A stretch of 53,374 nt of DNA. Source: Lentisphaerae bacterium GWF2_50_93 (GTDB taxonomy: Bacteria; Verrucomicrobiota; Lentisphaeria; Victivallales; GWF2-50-93). The notes under the pieces were generated by a model, which worked only from the letters and a program-made list of their open reading frames with translations, had not been told where the DNA came from and searched no databases. The position numbers were made by a program, and so were the translations under genes. Where the stretch lies: contig MHBI01000107.1 in assembly GCA_001804815.1 (NCBI GenBank), positions 1 through 53,374 of the forward strand, read 5' to 3'. Below are positions 53,181-53,374 of the stretch, piece after piece (the stretch's first letter is position 1; each line of letters opens with the position of its first letter).

Positions 53181-53282
53181 CTAACGACACCGCTTAAGAA
53201 TAAACAAGTATAAAACAATTACAAAGGCAATGATTATGGCTACGCCCCACTCTAGCAATCTTGATTTATTTATAAAATTCAT
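53181..53282 (-). CDS. Possible 33-residue single-pass membrane peptide at the intron junction
   Basis: A minus-strand ATG two bases beyond the intron's 3' end opens a 33-codon frame: a short basic head (MNFINKSRLLEWG), a hydrophobic run of about 18 residues (VAIIIAFVIVLYLFIL) and a basic end (KRCR), then TAG. The layout is that of a small membrane protein. No Shine-Dalgarno can be judged because the intron lies directly upstream; the ATG would sit at the start of the 3' exon. Confidence 0.3.
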   Translation of the reverse strand: MNFINKSRLLEWGVAIIIAFVIVLYLFILKRCR

Positions 53283-53283
53283 A

Positions 53284-53374
53284 ATCGAGTAGCCTGGGAG
53301 GTTTCCCTCCCATGGCTCTCACACCACCGGACGTACGGTTCCGTATCACGGCGGTTCCTATGTTGATGTTGTTC
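53284..53374 (-). mobile_element. 3' end of a bacterial group II intron (domains V and VI), truncated by the window edge
   Basis: Read on the minus strand, a domain V hairpin (complement of 53321-53358: GAACCGCC arm, GAAC-capped distal stem, 3' bulge, CCGGTGGT arm) is followed by domain VI (complement of about 53284-53320): GAG-AGCC..GGGAGG-GAAA-CCUCCC..GGCU-A-CUC. The unpaired A (complement of 53290) is the branch-point adenosine, and the intron ends CUACUCGAU at 53284. The reverse-transcriptase/maturase gene should lie beyond the right edge. The insertion is oriented opposite to the preceding genes. Confidence 0.82.

Noticed and set aside
53041..53283. Integron attC site as the intron target
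   Set aside because: I looked for RYYYAAC and GTTRRRY core sites around the intron end and found no convincing pair.
53272..53374. Open frame running through domains V and VI of the intron on the minus strand
   Set aside because: The conserved sequence there is RNA structure; an open frame across it is incidental.
1..53374. tRNA or rRNA genes
   Set aside because: No cloverleaf or rRNA-like sequence was recognised by eye; a dedicated tRNA scan was not possible.

Overview
The window is about 53 kb of bacterial chromosome of intermediate GC content. It reads most naturally as a member of the PVC group, near Lentisphaerota/Kiritimatiellota. This assignment is inference, resting on many Gfo/Idh/MocA oxidoreductases paired with AraC regulators and TIM-barrel sugar isomerases, an orphan uroporphyrinogen-decarboxylase-like protein, FHA and Ser/Thr-kinase signalling genes, a double nucleoside-diphosphate-kinase protein, and intergenic regions full of short palindromes. 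No rRNA, tRNA or CRISPR array was recognised.

Layout. (1) 1-4603: sugar-catabolism genes (TIM-barrel isomerase, two Gfo/Idh/MocA dehydrogenases) around a divergent AraC regulator. (2) 4731-9895: accessory debris and small modules: a DUF6036-type nucleotidyltransferase with its partner, an AT-rich LRR-like protein, a remnant of a REP-associated (Y1) transposase, a VapBC-like pair with a consensus promoter, and a decayed SNF2 helicase. (3) 9923-20772: housekeeping core: FAD dehydrogenase, FtsH, an FHA membrane protein, the tig-clpP-clpX operon, a tandem NDK-like protein, an aspartate aminotransferase and a VOC protein. (4) 21105-27064: a PRC-PRC-CBM48 fusion divergent from an RND efflux pair. 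(5) 27065-35530: a hairpin-rich spacer, then a signalling group: FHA-FHA-ABC transporter, M48 metallopeptidase, and a 1207-residue kinase ending in an FGE/C-type-lectin-fold domain. (6) 35691-50469: a second carbohydrate region with two more AraC regulators, a URO-D-like protein, cupins, an XRE-cupin repressor facing a KDPG-aldolase/SDR/flavoprotein operon, a lipoprotein cyclase, a second VapBC pair, MgtC, and another isomerase plus Gfo/Idh/MocA pair. (7) 50492-53374: a remnant nucleotidyltransferase module, two secreted proteins of unknown function, an AT-rich spacer, and the 3' end (domains V and VI) of a group II intron running off the right edge on the minus strand.

The strongest recurring signals outside genes are: (a) many hairpins with different stem sequences that share a GTAG or GGAG tetranucleotide at one foot, the hallmark of REP sequences mobilised by RAYT transposases, and a RAYT C-terminal remnant is present in the same window; (b) perfect AT-rich palindromes at gene ends that contain the stop codons, often of both convergent genes; (c) short tandem arrays with 7- or 8-nt periods between genes. 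The most promising single gene is the kinase at 31907-35530. Its C-terminal lectin-fold segment has the sequence character of a diversity-generating-retroelement target, although no template repeat or reverse transcriptase lies in the window.
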